Made by a program: the position numbers and the translations under genes
Shown here: positions 52,916-61,831 of the stretch, piece by piece
Layout of the letters: each line of letters starts with the position of its first letter
Position numbering within the stretch: the stretch's first letter is position 1
From: CALKJP01 sp046299555
GTDB lineage: Bacteria; Bacteroidota; Bacteroidia; JACCXN01
Length of the DNA stretch: 64,000 nucleotides
Assembly (NCBI GenBank): GCA_046299555.1
Contig: JBKBHS010000001.1
Coordinates: forward strand, 806,001-870,000
Direction: 5' to 3'
Notes under the pieces: generated by a model
Database searches by the model: none
Seen by the model: the letters and a program-made list of their open reading frames with translations, nothing else
Told to the model about the DNA's origin: nothing

Positions 52916-53952
52916 TTAAATCCTATAGATTTAGTTTCGTACATATTTGTTCCGAAGTCATTTTCATTTATATTGTAAATTTCTGCCAGTGTCATAGGTT
53001 TTTCAACTTTGTATTGATAGCCTAAATGATCAATTAGTTTTTGTGCTTTTTCTTTTGTCAACGCTGTAAATTCATATTGCGCGATTAAGCGGCCTTTGCG
53101 TAAAAATGCTTTATCCACATTTTTAATATCCAGATTAAAGGTGCAGATGATCTGAATGTTTAGACAATCAGAAAGCAAACCATCCGACATATTTAGCAGG
53201 TTAGAGACTACATCTGTTCTTATTTGGCTCCTTTCTTGTATTACATTTTCAGCGTCTTCAATTATTAAAACCGATTCAGGATGTTCTATTAAAAAACTTA
53301 AGAAGTCAGGAGAACCAATTTTTTGTGCTACATCGGGAGTAACGTAAATAACTTCTTTTTCAATTTTTCCTATTAAATATCTTAAGTAGTGCGATTTTCC
53401 GGTTCCCGGTTTACCATATAGAAAAATTATTCCTTTGTCGTTTTTCTTTTTTAGGCGTTCTTCTATTTTTTTTGATATAGGGAGTAAACTGTCGTTATAA
53501 TTAAATTCCAAATTAATTTCACAATGATTGATAGATGATTCATGCAGATAAAATCCACTATAGTTTGAACATAATAAATTTATCTTATTGGTAAGTTGAG
53601 CATTTTTAACATGTTTTTTAATTAATTCTTTTAGCTTTTTTATTTTTTCAAAATCAGAAGATGAGTCGTATAGTATTTGCACGGTACTACCAAATGCTCC
53701 ACTGTATTCATAACATACTGCTAAATTTTCCCCGAAATCAATGTAATAAAAGTCTATTTCAATAATCTTTTTAACTCTATTATTATATAATTCAGATTGA
53801 ATAATTTTATCAGATGGAATGTTAAAATCACTTTTAATCTTGTCTAATAAGGCTTCGTATTGAATATTATAAAAAATGAATCTGCTAGGTGTGTTTTTAT
53901 AGGTGTTTGTATATAATATATATGGATTAATATATTCCAGAGGTTTAAACAT
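52912..53952 (-). CDS. AAA+ ATPase (single AAA domain)
   Basis: The 346-residue protein has an N-terminal ~165-residue domain of its own, then an AAA module with Walker A 'LYGKPGTGKSHYLR' (~178-190), Walker B 'SVLIIEDAENVI' (E present), sensor 'IICTFNLDIKNVD' and 'FLRKGRLIAQYEF' arginine-finger region. This is the BCS1/Cdc48-like pattern. It lies 6 bp after a SLOG-like gene and overlaps a small gene downstream; all three are divergent from a WYL regulator, a layout typical of defence operons. Its partner proteins are unknown. Confidence 0.75.
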   Translation of the reverse strand: MFKPLEYINPYILYTNTYKNTPSRFIFYNIQYEALLDKIKSDFNIPSDKIIQSELYNNRVKKIIEIDFYYIDFGENLAVCYEYSGAFGSTVQILYDSSSDFEKIKKLKELIKKHVKNAQLTNKINLLCSNYSGFYLHESSINHCEINLEFNYNDSLLPISKKIEERLKKKNDKGIIFLYGKPGTGKSHYLRYLIGKIEKEVIYVTPDVAQKIGSPDFLSFLIEHPESVLIIEDAENVIQERSQIRTDVVSNLLNMSDGLLSDCLNIQIICTFNLDIKNVDKAFLRKGRLIAQYEFTALTKEKAQKLIDHLGYQYKVEKPMTLAEIYNINENDFGTNMYETKSIGFK

Positions 53953-53958
53953 GGGTAT

Positions 53959-54567
53959 TTATTTTAAAAATTCATATTGAGTAAAGTATTTTACACCTAA
54001 AGCATTACATACATTAATAGTATGACCGGTTCCGCCTGATAATGGTTTTTCTTCATTTACATAGAAAAATGCAAAATCAGATTTTGGCAAATTAAAGTAT
54101 TGGGAGCCGGTTACTTTTAGTGTGTCGCGTAATAAATATAAAGCTAATTCATAACTTTTCCCTCTTTTATTTTCAATTCCTTTTAAAATTAAATTTTTAT
54201 TTTTGGGATTAGCGTTAATACTGATTTCTACAATTTTATTTAGTTCATCCTCCGGCAATTCATCTGCACTGTAACAAGCAGAATCCTGATTTCGATATTT
54301 TGTCCGCATGTTTTTCCTTGGAACAATATATTCTAATTTTTTAGGATTTAGTTTTATAATACCAGCGGCAAATGCTTCATCAGACCCTTTTGCATTTCCT
54401 GTTCTGAATTTTGCATCAGGTAATTTTAAGGCAAGTTCATATGCGAATTCATTTAATAGAACTATTTTTTCATCAGGCAGCTTTCTAGTCCCTTCTAAAA
54501 GAATTACAGCATTAGGATTAACAGTCCTAATTTGTTCGGTAATATTATTTAATGATATATAATTCAT
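53959..54567 (-). CDS. SLOG/Rossmann-like protein
   Basis: The 202-residue protein has an N-terminal 'AVILLEGTRKLP' strand-turn and 'FRTGNAKGSDEAFAAG' (~55-69). The latter resembles the nucleotide-binding loop of DprA/SLOG (LOG-like) proteins. A later 'KPLSGGTGHTINVC' (~178-191) is a second Gly-rich loop consistent with this fold. SLOG proteins sense nucleotide derivatives in several conflict systems. It is the first gene of the operon and is transcribed away from the WYL regulator, 71 bp off. Confidence 0.55.
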   Translation of the reverse strand: MNYISLNNITEQIRTVNPNAVILLEGTRKLPDEKIVLLNEFAYELALKLPDAKFRTGNAKGSDEAFAAGIIKLNPKKLEYIVPRKNMRTKYRNQDSACYSADELPEDELNKIVEISINANPKNKNLILKGIENKRGKSYELALYLLRDTLKVTGSQYFNLPKSDFAFFYVNEEKPLSGGTGHTINVCNALGVKYFTQYEFLK

Positions 54568-54638
54568 TTAATTTTTGTAATAATTTGCAAATTACTAATT
54601 TCAAACTGCAATATAAATGCGTACTTAAAAATAGTTAT

Positions 54639-55643
54639 ATGCCCAAAAACAAAGATGCTATAAGTAGATATTTTATTATAGATGAATGTTTGACAAACAA
54701 GAAGCATCCATTCCCAAGTTTAAATTATATAAAAGAAAAAATTGAAGAGAAACTAGATAAATCGGTTGGGATTAGAACCATACAAAAAGATTTGGAAGAT
54801 TTACGCAATGATAATGTTCTAAAATACTATGCTCCAATTAAATATAGTAAGATACATGAAGGGTATTATTATGAAGACGAAAATTATTCAATACGCAATT
54901 TTATTTTTAATGAAAAAGAATTAGATGCAATGGAAGTGGCTGTAGATATTTTAAATTCTTTTAGAGAGGTGGGTTTTGTTGATGAATTTAATAATGCTGT
55001 TGATAAAATATTTGAAACAATTTCAGCTTTTAAAAAAAGGCAAATTAATTATAAAAAAATTATTGACTTTGAAAAATCGAGTTCTGTTTTAGGAGTATCT
55101 ATTTTACCCCAATTGATAAATTCTATTAGAATGTTAGAGGTTATAAGTTTTAATTATTTTTCTTATGAAAAAGAAACTTTAAGAAAAATTACATTATCTC
55201 CATATCTTTTAAAAGAATATAGAAACCGTTGGTATTTGATTGGATGGAGTAATTGTCATAGCGAAATCAGAACATTTGGAGTAGATAGAATCTCAGATTT
55301 AAAAATATTAAATAAAGAAAAATATGTTTTTAGTAAGAATTTTAATCCTGATGAATTTTTTAAGTATGCTTTTGGAATTACAATAAATCGTTTTAAACCG
55401 GAAAAATTTCATTTTATAACCAGTGTACAAGAATTTAGATACTATAGTTCAAATTACATACACCATTCTCAAAAAGTAGTTAAACAAGACAAACATAGCG
55501 TAGAGTTTTCAATAGAAGTTTACCCTTGTTTTGAATTAAAAAGTTTTGTCCTTGGTAATTTAGGTTTGCTTAAAGTAATAAAACCAAAATGGTTTGTAGA
55601 TGAAATTAATGAAACAGTAAGTAATTACTTAAAACAAATTTGA
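54639..55643 (+). CDS. WYL-domain transcriptional regulator
   Basis: ATG 54639 is chosen (334 residues); the frame extends 29 codons upstream into the divergent promoter region. The N-terminal winged helix is at ~1-65 ('FPSLNYIKEKIEEKL', 'IRTIQKDLEDLRND'). The WYL domain is at ~140-220 with 'YRNRWYLIGW' and 'IRTFGVDRISDL'. The C-terminal ~90 residues are the WCX extension. WYL regulators bind nucleic-acid ligands and often repress defence operons (CapW, BrxR). Its position divergent from the SLOG/AAA operon makes that operon the likely target. Confidence 0.85.
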   Translation: MPKNKDAISRYFIIDECLTNKKHPFPSLNYIKEKIEEKLDKSVGIRTIQKDLEDLRNDNVLKYYAPIKYSKIHEGYYYEDENYSIRNFIFNEKELDAMEVAVDILNSFREVGFVDEFNNAVDKIFETISAFKKRQINYKKIIDFEKSSSVLGVSILPQLINSIRMLEVISFNYFSYEKETLRKITLSPYLLKEYRNRWYLIGWSNCHSEIRTFGVDRISDLKILNKEKYVFSKNFNPDEFFKYAFGITINRFKPEKFHFITSVQEFRYYSSNYIHHSQKVVKQDKHSVEFSIEVYPCFELKSFVLGNLGLLKVIKPKWFVDEINETVSNYLKQI

Positions 55644-56002
55644 AAATCTACTCCTCAAACTTAAAATTGAAAAACACCACAGCAGCCCATACTTTTTTAC
55701 TCCCTTGGCATAGCCTATGGTGCTGTATGAGCTGTTTTATATGGTGCCATCCGTTTTTAAATAGTCGGTGGTGCAGTAATTGTTTGTTTGTATGGTTTGT
55801 GCATAGGCATTATGCAGGCAAAAGCAAATAAAAATCTTGAAAGTTAAAGCACGCATTTTAACCCGAATTTATGTATTAGAAGTGTATCGAACTAATGCAT
55901 AGTGTGAAAGCAAAAGGCAAAGGCATTCGGGTTAATCCCGATAAACCATAGGTTTCATCGGCCTTTGGCAAACTATGCATATTTTTACTGCATAGTTTGG
56001 AA
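55644..56002. other. Intergenic region with inverted repeats, possible gene remnant
   Basis: The left part (55660-55850) contains short hydrophobic coding-like stretches broken by stops and may be a decayed membrane-protein gene. The right part has an 11-bp inverted repeat (TTAACCCGAAT at 55858-55868, complement at 55925-55935) and a hairpin AAACTATGCA / TGCATAGTTT (55970-55998) just past the biotin-carrier stop, which may end its minus-strand transcript. Confidence 0.45.
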
Positions 56003-56515
56003 TTACTCAAACGAAATCAATAACTGATTTTTTTCTACCGCTTGTTTTTTTTCTACTGCTATCTTTTTTACAACTCCATCACCGGCAGCTTTTAGCACGT
56101 TTTCCATTTTCATGGCTTCGAGAACTATTACCGGATCGCCTTTTTTTACAACTGTCCCCGGTGCTACAAAAATATCCAGCACCAATCCGGGCATAGGAGC
56201 TTTTAGCTCGTTTACTTTATTGGCCATTAAATTATCCATGCCCAGGCTTTTCAATAGCTCATCGTATTTGTCACGCAGGTTTATGGTGTATTTATTTCCA
56301 TTAACTAAAAGCACCAGTTGTTTTTCTTCATAATTGGCGCTTACTACTTCAATATTGTAGCTTTTGTTGTTTTCCAATACATGAAAACTACCCTCTTTAA
56401 TTTTAAAAACATCTAATAAAAAATTTTCTTCATCAATAGTACCTTTATTAAAATCAGAATGGTCCAAATTTATGATATATTCTTTTTCCTGATTATTTAC
56501 TTTAGCCTTTAACAT
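56003..56515 (-). CDS. Biotin carboxyl carrier (biotin/lipoyl attachment) protein
   Basis: The 170-residue protein has an N-terminal ~95-residue beta-rich region, then a biotinyl domain from ~103 ('LKAPMPGLVLDIFVAPG') to the end. The biotinylation motif is 'LEAMKMEN' with target K136. It serves an acyl-CoA carboxylase (propionyl-, acetyl- or methylcrotonyl-type); the carboxylase subunits are not in the window. It is divergent from the aminopeptidase gene, 100 bp away. Confidence 0.9.
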   Translation of the reverse strand: MLKAKVNNQEKEYIINLDHSDFNKGTIDEENFLLDVFKIKEGSFHVLENNKSYNIEVVSANYEEKQLVLLVNGNKYTINLRDKYDELLKSLGMDNLMANKVNELKAPMPGLVLDIFVAPGTVVKKGDPVIVLEAMKMENVLKAAGDGVVKKIAVEKKQAVEKNQLLISFE

Positions 56516-56615
56516 ATCAAATTAGGTATTTATGTTTTAATGTTACCGTTTATCCTATATTAAAATTCAAAGTCTCAAATTTTAATATCTTAGCGTGCCT
56601 AAAAATACATAAATA

Positions 56616-59267
56616 ATGAAGAATTTAGTACTATCTGCTTTAATTTTATTTGCCTTAAGTGCTTGCAAAACATCCAATAAATCAACTTATACAATAACAG
56701 CCGCACAGCAATCTAATGCATTAGAAAAAGAAACTGTTAAAATTCCTGAACCGGCTCGTTATAATCCTTCCAGAACAATATTAAATGATTTGTTGCATAC
56801 AAAGCTCGATATACGTTTTGATTACTCAAAAGCGCATTTATTTGGAAGAGCTACCTTGTCGTTTAAACCTTATTTTTATCCGCAAAACAATTTGGTGTTA
56901 GATGCAAAAGGTTTTGATGTTCATAAAATTGCTTTATACAATCCAAAAACGAAAAGCGAAGAGCAAGATTTAAAATACGAATACGATGGGAAACAATTAA
57001 ATATTCGATTAAATAAAACCTACACGTCTAAAGATACTTTTTATGTGTATATAGAATATACGGCAAAACCCGAAGAGTTAGAAAATGCAGAAGGTAGTGC
57101 TGCTATTACATCTGCCAAAGGATTGTACTTTATTAATCCCAAAGGTGAAGATAAAAATAAACCGATACAAATTTGGACACAAGGCGAAACCGAAGCAAGC
57201 TCATGTTGGTTCCCAACTATTGATTCTCCAAACGAAAAGCATACGCAAGAAATTTATATTACCGTAGATAAAAAATACGTAACGCTTTCTAATGGCAAAT
57301 TACTTTTTTCAACCGATAATGGAGATGGTACACGTACTGATTATTGGCGACAAGATTTACCGCATGCACCTTATTTAACCATGATGGCTATTGGCGAATA
57401 TGCTATAGTGAAAGATAAGTGGAGAGATTTGGAAGTAAATTATTATGTAGAAAAAGATTTTGAACAGCATGCAAAAAAAATATTTGAACACACACCTGAA
57501 ATGATTGAGTTTTTTTCAAAACGCATGGGGTATTTATTCCCATGGGATAAATATCATCAAGTTGTAGTTCGCGATTATGTTTCCGGAGCAATGGAAAATA
57601 CATCTGCTGTGATATTTGGAGAATTTGTTCAAAAAACTTCTCGCGAGTTATTAGATGGAAATAACGAAAGTATTGTAGCACATGAGTTATTTCACCACTG
57701 GTTTGGCGATTTGGTAACTTGCGAATCGTGGGCAAATTTACCTTTAAACGAATCATTTGCTACTTATGGCGAATATTTATGGTTTGAATATAAATACGGA
57801 AGAGACGAAGCCGATTATCATGGTCAAAATGGATTAAATACCTATTTGCTCGAATCGCGCCAAAAACAAGTTAATATGATTCGCTTTGATTATATTGATA
57901 AAGAAGATATGTTCGATAGTCATTCCTATGCTAAAGGCGGACGTATTTTACACATGCTGCGTTATTACATGGGCGATGAAGCATTTTTTAAATCATTAGA
58001 ACTTTATCTTAAAACTAATGCTTACAAAGCAGCAGAGATGCATCATTTGCGTTTAGCATGCGAAGAAGTTACGGGCGAAGATTTAAATTGGTTTTTCAAT
58101 CAGTGGTTTTATGCAGCAGGGCATGCTAATATTGAAATAGAAACAAATTACGATGAAACCGCTAAAAAAATTAACATCACCATTAAACAAAAACAAGATT
58201 TTAATACCACTCCCTTATATCGTTTACCGCTTGATATAGATGTGTATGTTAACGGAAAGAAACAACGTACCAGATTAACCTTTACTAAAGCCGAAGAAAC
58301 TCAATCCATACCTTGCGAAAGTAAACCTGATTTGGTAAATGTAGATGCCGAAAAAATATTATTAGGTACTAAAAAAGAAAAGAAATCTGCCGAAGAATGG
58401 GCTTTTCAATACCGCAATGCTCCTTTATATTTAGATAGATATGAAGCCCTTGAAAATATTAGCAAGGGAGGAAATACCGATTTAACAACAGCCATCACAT
58501 TTGAAGCATTAAAAGATAAACATTGGAATATCCGCGCTCAAGCAATTCGTAATTTACGAAAAACCAATAAAGGCACATCTGATGATGCTAAAGCCATATT
58601 ATTAGATTTGGCTCAAAACGACCCTAATTCAAGTGTAAGAGCTTCCGCAATAAAATATCTTTCTCAAAACTTTAAAGGAGGCGATATTGTTACACAGCTC
58701 CAAAAATCATTGCAAGATAGTTCGTATATGGTAATGGGTGAAGCTTTAAATGCTTTGGCAGATGTGGACGAAGCAAAAGCCATGCAAGAAGCTAAAAAAT
58801 TAGAATCAGAAAAAATTGGTTCGATTATCAATACTATTGCCGGTATTTATGCAAGGGTTGGCAGCGATGAGCAAAATGAATTTTATCTAAATTCAGTTCA
58901 GTATGTAAATAGTTTTAGTAAATTTTCGTTTGTGTCTAATTACAATCGCTTTTTGAAAAAGTGTAAAGATGAAACAGTTTTAAAGGGCTTACCATTGCTC
59001 GAAGATGTTGCTGCAAACGAAGGAGCTTGGTGGATGCGCTTATCAGGAGTACAAGCTTTAGGTGAATTATATAGTATGTATGGTGATAGAATTTTTGAGT
59101 TGGAAGAAAAACAAAAGAAAACGGATATTACAGAAGATGAAAAGTTAAAAATAAGTCAGCAGTTAGCCAGCGCTAAGAAAACAAAAGATGAAATTCATGC
59201 TGTTTTAAAACGCTTAAAAGAAAAAGAAACCGATAAAAATTTAGTAAAATTTTTAAGTAACTATTAA
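56616..59267 (+). CDS. M1-family aminopeptidase lipoprotein with HEAT-like C-terminus
   Basis: The 883-residue protein has a lipoprotein signal ('LFALSAC', Cys ~17). The M1 beta-domain starts near 55 ('DIRFDYSKAHLFGRATLSFKP'). It has the GAMEN exopeptidase motif at 324-328, zinc site HELFHHWFGD at 356-365 and the distal Glu in 'NESFATYGEY' (~379). The C-terminal third has HEAT repeats ('IRAQAIRNLRK', 'VRASAIKYLSQN'). The enzyme trims peptides at the cell envelope. All catalytic residues are present. It is followed 9 bp later by the amidohydrolase gene. Confidence 0.92.
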   Translation: MKNLVLSALILFALSACKTSNKSTYTITAAQQSNALEKETVKIPEPARYNPSRTILNDLLHTKLDIRFDYSKAHLFGRATLSFKPYFYPQNNLVLDAKGFDVHKIALYNPKTKSEEQDLKYEYDGKQLNIRLNKTYTSKDTFYVYIEYTAKPEELENAEGSAAITSAKGLYFINPKGEDKNKPIQIWTQGETEASSCWFPTIDSPNEKHTQEIYITVDKKYVTLSNGKLLFSTDNGDGTRTDYWRQDLPHAPYLTMMAIGEYAIVKDKWRDLEVNYYVEKDFEQHAKKIFEHTPEMIEFFSKRMGYLFPWDKYHQVVVRDYVSGAMENTSAVIFGEFVQKTSRELLDGNNESIVAHELFHHWFGDLVTCESWANLPLNESFATYGEYLWFEYKYGRDEADYHGQNGLNTYLLESRQKQVNMIRFDYIDKEDMFDSHSYAKGGRILHMLRYYMGDEAFFKSLELYLKTNAYKAAEMHHLRLACEEVTGEDLNWFFNQWFYAAGHANIEIETNYDETAKKINITIKQKQDFNTTPLYRLPLDIDVYVNGKKQRTRLTFTKAEETQSIPCESKPDLVNVDAEKILLGTKKEKKSAEEWAFQYRNAPLYLDRYEALENISKGGNTDLTTAITFEALKDKHWNIRAQAIRNLRKTNKGTSDDAKAILLDLAQNDPNSSVRASAIKYLSQNFKGGDIVTQLQKSLQDSSYMVMGEALNALADVDEAKAMQEAKKLESEKIGSIINTIAGIYARVGSDEQNEFYLNSVQYVNSFSKFSFVSNYNRFLKKCKDETVLKGLPLLEDVAANEGAWWMRLSGVQALGELYSMYGDRIFELEEKQKKTDITEDEKLKISQQLASAKKTKDEIHAVLKRLKEKETDKNLVKFLSNY

Positions 59268-59276
59268 ACCTAATTC

Positions 59277-60419
59277 ATGCGCTATATACAGGCAGATTGG
59301 ATTTATACACTTATAGGCGAGCCTGTAAAAAATGGAATAATTGCTGTTGATGAAGAAGGAATAATTGAAGATGTTTTTTCTTCTGAAACTTTTTCGGAAA
59401 ATCGGCATATTGAAAGGTTAAGTGGTTCTATCTGTCCCGGTTTTGTAAACACGCATTGTCATTTAGAGCTTTCGCACTTAAAGGGCAAGGTAGCCGAAAA
59501 AACTACCTTGCCCGGCTTTATTACTTCGCTTCAAGCGCAGCGAAAAGCGAGTGAAGAAGAAATACAATCAGCTATTGAAAAAGCCGATGCTGAAATGTGG
59601 GAAAATGGTATTGTAGCAGTAGGCGATATTTGTAATAGTACCGATACCATTGATCAGAAAAAGAAAAGCAAAATATTTTACCATAGTTTTATTGAGCTTT
59701 TTGGATTTAATCCATCAGTAGCAGACGATATATTTAATCGTGCTTTGGCTCTTTCTGAAAGTTTTGGAGTTTTATCCAATAGTATTGTGCCTCATGCTCC
59801 TTATTCTGTATCAAAACAGCTATTTGAAAAAATAAAATTGCAAGCCCAAGACAGTAATAAAACACTTACCATACACAATCAGGAAACGCCATCAGAAAAC
59901 GATTTGTATAAAAGCAAAAGTGGAGCTATGGCTGATATGCTTCAGCAATTTAAATTAGATGTAAGCTCCTGGGAAAATTCCGGAGTAAATTCATTGCCGA
60001 GTGTAATTGATTATTTTCCTAATGAGAATCCTTTGCTTTTAGTTCATAATACATTTACAAACGAGAGCGATATTGATGTTGCAACATCAAAGCATAAAAA
60101 TTTATATTGGTGTTTATGTCCTAATGCAAATTTGTATATTGAAAATGCTTTGCCGGATGTGTTACTTTTCAGAAAAAAGAAATTGAAAATTACTTTAGGT
60201 ACTGATAGCCTTGCATCCAATCATCAATTAAGTATTTGGGAAGAAATTAAAACCATTCAACAACATTTTCCTGAAATTGAATTAAATGAGTTGCTCACCT
60301 GGGCATGTAAAAATGGTGCTGAAGCACTTCAATTAAAGCAATTCGGAACAATAGAAAAAGGTAAAAAACCGGGATTAAACTTAATTAATCCCAAGGATGA
60401 AATAGAAAAAATATTATAA
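59277..60419 (+). CDS. Amidohydrolase (ATZ/TRZ, SAH-deaminase-like)
   Basis: The 380-residue protein has metal-binding 'GFVNTHCHLELSHLKG' (~53-68), catalytic-region 'VPHAPYSVS', 'TIHNQETPSE', 'LVHNTF', and the distal Asp in 'LGTDSLASN'. This is the metal-dependent deaminase/chlorohydrolase subfamily that includes S-adenosylhomocysteine and methylthioadenosine deaminases; the exact substrate cannot be told. The 3' end overlaps the convergent kynureninase gene by 6 bp. Confidence 0.85.
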   Translation: MRYIQADWIYTLIGEPVKNGIIAVDEEGIIEDVFSSETFSENRHIERLSGSICPGFVNTHCHLELSHLKGKVAEKTTLPGFITSLQAQRKASEEEIQSAIEKADAEMWENGIVAVGDICNSTDTIDQKKKSKIFYHSFIELFGFNPSVADDIFNRALALSESFGVLSNSIVPHAPYSVSKQLFEKIKLQAQDSNKTLTIHNQETPSENDLYKSKSGAMADMLQQFKLDVSSWENSGVNSLPSVIDYFPNENPLLLVHNTFTNESDIDVATSKHKNLYWCLCPNANLYIENALPDVLLFRKKKLKITLGTDSLASNHQLSIWEEIKTIQQHFPEIELNELLTWACKNGAEALQLKQFGTIEKGKKPGLNLINPKDEIEKIL

Positions 60420-61703
60420 CTCTGCTCTTAATATTTCTCCGAAGCGGTACATGTCTTCAAATGAATTGTAAAATGGTACCGGGGCCAAACGAATTACATT
60501 AGGTTCTCTCCAATCGGGTATTACCCCTTTGGCTAATAAACGGTTAAATAATTCTTTCCCTTTTCCGTGTGCAATTACCGAAAGCTGTGCACCACGATGT
60601 TTTTTATCTCGTGGAGTTATTATTTCTAAAGCTTTCCCACCTTTATCCTCGTTTATGGTATCAATAATAAATTCTAGATATCCGGTAAGTTTATCACGTT
60701 TTTCACATAAAGCATCCATTCCTACTTCATCAAACATGTCTAATGCTGCTTTATGAGCAGCCATAGATAATACAGGCGCATTGCTTAATTGCCAACTTTC
60801 AGCAGTGGGTATAGGATCGAAACCTTTTTCCATTTTAAAACGTTCTGTTTTATTATGTCCCCACCAACCGGCAAATCGAGGTATATTTTTATTGGAGGCA
60901 TGTTTTTCGTGTATAAAAGCACCTGCAACACTTCCGGGTCCTGAATTCAGATATTTATAACTGCACCAGCAAGCAAAATCAACTTGCCAATTGTGTAATT
61001 CAAGTTTTATGTTTCCTACAGCGTGTGCTAAATCAAAACCGGCAAAGGCACCGGCTTTATGAGCAGCTGCAGTTATTTTATCCATTTCAAATGCTTGCCC
61101 GGTATAATAATTTACACCACCCATCATTACTAAAGCCAAATTATCACTATGTTCTTCAATTAATGCAACTATATCTTCGGTTCTTAGTGTGTACTCTCCC
61201 GGACGAGGTTTAGCTTCTATTATGGCAATATCAGGGCTATGTCCATAATGTTTTACTTGCGATTCCAATGCATATTGGTCGGATGGAAATGCCTTTGTTT
61301 CGCATATTATTTTGTATCTCTTTTTCGATGGACGATAAAAAGAAACCATCAATAAATGAAGATTTACTGTAAGCTGATTCATTGCTACCACTTCGTTGGG
61401 TTTTGCTCCCACAATTTTTGAAAGCGGTTCTGCAAATTGTTCGTGATAGGAGTACCAAGGGTTTTTGGCATGAAAATGACCTTCAACTCCGTACTTTGCC
61501 CAATCGTCTAATTCTTGTTGTATATATTTTGATGTTGATTTAGGTTGTAATCCCAATGAATTGCCTGTAAAGTATAGTACATTTTTACCTTCGTGTTGAG
61601 GAAAATAAAATTGCTCTCTATATTTTCTTAAAGGGTCTTTTTCGTCTTGTTCTTGTGCAAATGCAAGCGTGTTTTCGTATTTTAATTTTTCAATCGTCTT
61701 CAT
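60414..61703 (-). CDS. kynU: Kynureninase
   Basis: The 429-residue PLP enzyme (fold type I) converts kynurenine to anthranilate and alanine in tryptophan breakdown. Features are 'LYFTGNSLGLQPKS' near the N-terminus, 'GVNYYTGQAFEMD', 'GFDLAHAVGN', the PLP-Lys motif 'CSYKYLNSGPG' (~250), 'RFAGWWGH' and 'NVIRLAPVPFYN'. Length and motifs fit the family well. It is convergent with the amidohydrolase and divergent from hemL. No other tryptophan-catabolic gene is in the window. Confidence 0.95.
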   Translation of the reverse strand: MKTIEKLKYENTLAFAQEQDEKDPLRKYREQFYFPQHEGKNVLYFTGNSLGLQPKSTSKYIQQELDDWAKYGVEGHFHAKNPWYSYHEQFAEPLSKIVGAKPNEVVAMNQLTVNLHLLMVSFYRPSKKRYKIICETKAFPSDQYALESQVKHYGHSPDIAIIEAKPRPGEYTLRTEDIVALIEEHSDNLALVMMGGVNYYTGQAFEMDKITAAAHKAGAFAGFDLAHAVGNIKLELHNWQVDFACWCSYKYLNSGPGSVAGAFIHEKHASNKNIPRFAGWWGHNKTERFKMEKGFDPIPTAESWQLSNAPVLSMAAHKAALDMFDEVGMDALCEKRDKLTGYLEFIIDTINEDKGGKALEIITPRDKKHRGAQLSVIAHGKGKELFNRLLAKGVIPDWREPNVIRLAPVPFYNSFEDMYRFGEILRAEL

Positions 61704-61766
61704 GCTGCGAATTTGGTATTTTTTTTCAAAACATCCTTTGTTATTTTAAGGATATTTATCTTTTAA

Positions 61767-61798
61767 TTGAACATAAACTAAAACTAATCTTACTTTTG
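61767..61798 (+). promoter_or_regulatory. Promoter of hemL
   Basis: TTG at 61767-61769 and TACTTTTG at 61791-61798 match the Bacteroidota -33/-7 consensus with 21 bp between, 34 bp ahead of the hemL start. Confidence 0.65.
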
Positions 61799-61831
61799 CA
61801 AACTGCCAAATAAATAAATTGTTTATTTAAC

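Noticed and set aside
55640..55831. 63-codon + strand ORF
   Set aside because: Cys/Trp/His-rich noise; another frame shows broken hydrophobic segments, so at most a decayed gene.
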